64,000 bases of DNA, taken from Termitomyces sp. T153. Taxonomy: Eukaryota > Basidiomycota > Agaricomycetes > Agaricales > Lyophyllaceae. The position numbers and the translations under genes were made by a program. The DNA lies in contig JACKQL020000023.1 in NCBI GenBank assembly GCA_018296165.2, positions 248,001 to 312,000 of the forward strand, in the 5' to 3' direction. Under the pieces are notes generated by a model. The model saw only the letters and a list, made by a program, of their open reading frames with translations, did no database searches and had not been told where the DNA came from. Shown here in pieces: positions 62,912-64,000 of the stretch (the stretch's first letter is position 1; each line of letters starts with the position of its first letter).

Positions 62912-64000
62912 ATGTCTCAGCTTGCCAACTCAGACACACCCTTGGAGGCCCAGCCCCACAGAACAAAGCCTGGACTTGCCTGCTACACCTAGAAACCCAG
63001 GTGCAGTTAATGCAATCATTCCTTACTCATCATACAACTGAACTCTCTACCCTCCATCAAACAACAGATCTTATCTCCCAATCACTCCAGGCACTGCTCA
63101 AACTCCTAACTCCTGCCTCCACCCTTCCCACAGCTGCAGAACTAGCCCCAACTGCACTGGCACCCATTTCTGCAGCTCTAGTGACCCTACAACCATGGAT
63201 CCCATGCCCTACACTACCAGATGTATACAATAGTTCCTGCTCTGGCAGGGAACAATTCCTGCAGTCCTGCCTCACCTACATCCACCTCAGTAGGGACACC
63301 TTTCACTCCAACACATTGAAAATAGCCTGGATACTGTCATACATAAAGATGGGATGTGCCTCCACCTACATGCTACAAGTCTTCTGTCACCCTGGAGGTG
63401 TTGGAAGTTTTCCTGACTGGGCTGCTTTTGAGAAGGACTTCCACACAGAGTTTTTTCTGTTAGACCCTGCTAAGACTGTGACCTTGACACTATGTGATAG
63501 GGAGCGGTACAGGCAAGGATGATGTATGTTGGATGAGTACACATTCCAGGCTCTGGTTGAGCAAGCCACCTACCCTGATAGCCTTCAACTATGCCTCACC
63601 TTTTAGAATGGCCTGCACCCTGTGCTGGTGGAATGCATCAACAATCTTGCAGAGGGCTGCCCAGACAATGAAAAGGTTGTGTCATGGTGCAAGGTGGCCC
63701 AGGACCAGTGGCAACTCATGGAGATCTGGAGGGAGCTCTGCCACCCACATTCTGTGATGCACCCCACTCTATTCACCAATCTCTGCAACCCCATACCTGC
63801 TTGCCCAATGCCAGCCCTTTCTCTAGCTGTTCCTGTGACATGCCCCCTGCTGCCAGGCATTTCCATGGATATGGATGTGGCTAGGTAGCTCCATGCCACA
63901 CTGCTATTGTGTTGGAGATGCCAGAAGCCTGGGCACTTTGCATGGCATTGTCCCCTGGGCCTAGAGGTACATTGTTCCTCCATGACAAAACAGGAAGAAC
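62912..64000 (+). pseudogene. Gag of the second G3-type gypsy, cut by window end
   Basis: Begins MSQLANSDTPLEA at 62912 and follows G3 gag: LTHHTTELSTLHQTTDLIS, CPTLPDVYNSSCSGRE, SCLTYIHLSRDTF, DPAKTVTLTLCDRE, LVECINNLAEG, and the CCHC knuckle CWRCQKPGHFAWHC at about 63915-63955. Stops early in the frame and near 63520 and 63880 break it. Pol lies beyond the window. Confidence 0.9.

Overview
The window looks like a filamentous basidiomycete (Agaricomycetes) genome. Spliceosomal introns are 49-57 bp with GTRAGT donors, CTAAC branch sites and TAG/CAG acceptors, and the repeats are mushroom-type LTR retrotransposons (Ty1/copia, Ty3/gypsy chromoviruses, a DIRS-like element). Host genes occur only in the first ~9 kb. 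They are an intact DUF7770-like protein (1724-2407, -), an intact APH/choline-kinase-fold phosphotransferase (3987-4985, +) beside an inverted broken copy of its own 3' end, a decayed gene resembling the C-terminal tail of an NAK/ARK protein kinase (5254-7587, -), and two short unassigned ORFs (7663-7887 and 8445-8903, both -).

From 9262 to the end the DNA is retrotransposons inserted into each other. The insertion tree can be proved from target-site duplications (TSDs) and from reading frames that rejoin when an insert is removed. A gypsy relic, G1b (+, from 9262), carries a tRNA-headed SINE-like element (13-bp TSD). That element carries copia C1 (9577-14719, -, TSD AGGGG). Further on, G1b appears to be split by copia C2 (18522-48560, -, TSD CTATA), which has been stretched from a few kb to 30 kb. 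C2 contains gypsy G3 (40953-47071, -, TSD GTAGC) and gypsy G1 (19071-40335, -). G1 contains gypsy G2 (27941-38932, +, TSD CTTCC). To the right are a DIRS-like relic (about 50051-54922, -), an LTR-like piece with U3 tandem repeats, a rearranged G2-related element, G4 (56104-62158), with back-to-back LTRs and a younger G1-type LTR inside it, and the 5' end of a second G3-type gypsy (62437-64000, +).

The most interesting content is an accessory gene. G1, its relic G1b, G2 and G4 each carry a cellular-style, intron-containing gene on the strand opposite gag-pol, between pol and the 3' LTR. In G1 (20298-22320) it has six exons and five phase-0 introns and encodes about 586 codons with a six-cysteine zinc-cluster motif. 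In G2 (36052-37733) the same kind of motif begins at the first codon after a phase-0 intron, exactly as in G1. The G2 promoter region has an 18-bp perfect palindrome, TTGATCAATATTGATCAA, followed by a TATA-like ATTAAAAG. Antisense orientation would let the introns survive a retrotransposition cycle. I infer an element-borne regulatory gene; its function is unknown.

Almost all damage is CpG decay. LTR pairs differ almost only by C/T and G/A transitions at CpG sites, most stop codons are TGA at probable CGA positions, and RT, protease and integrase active-site aspartates have become asparagine where GAY follows C. C1, G2 and the G1-type LTR at 58870 still hold many CpGs and are young; the remaining repeats are nearly CpG-free and older.
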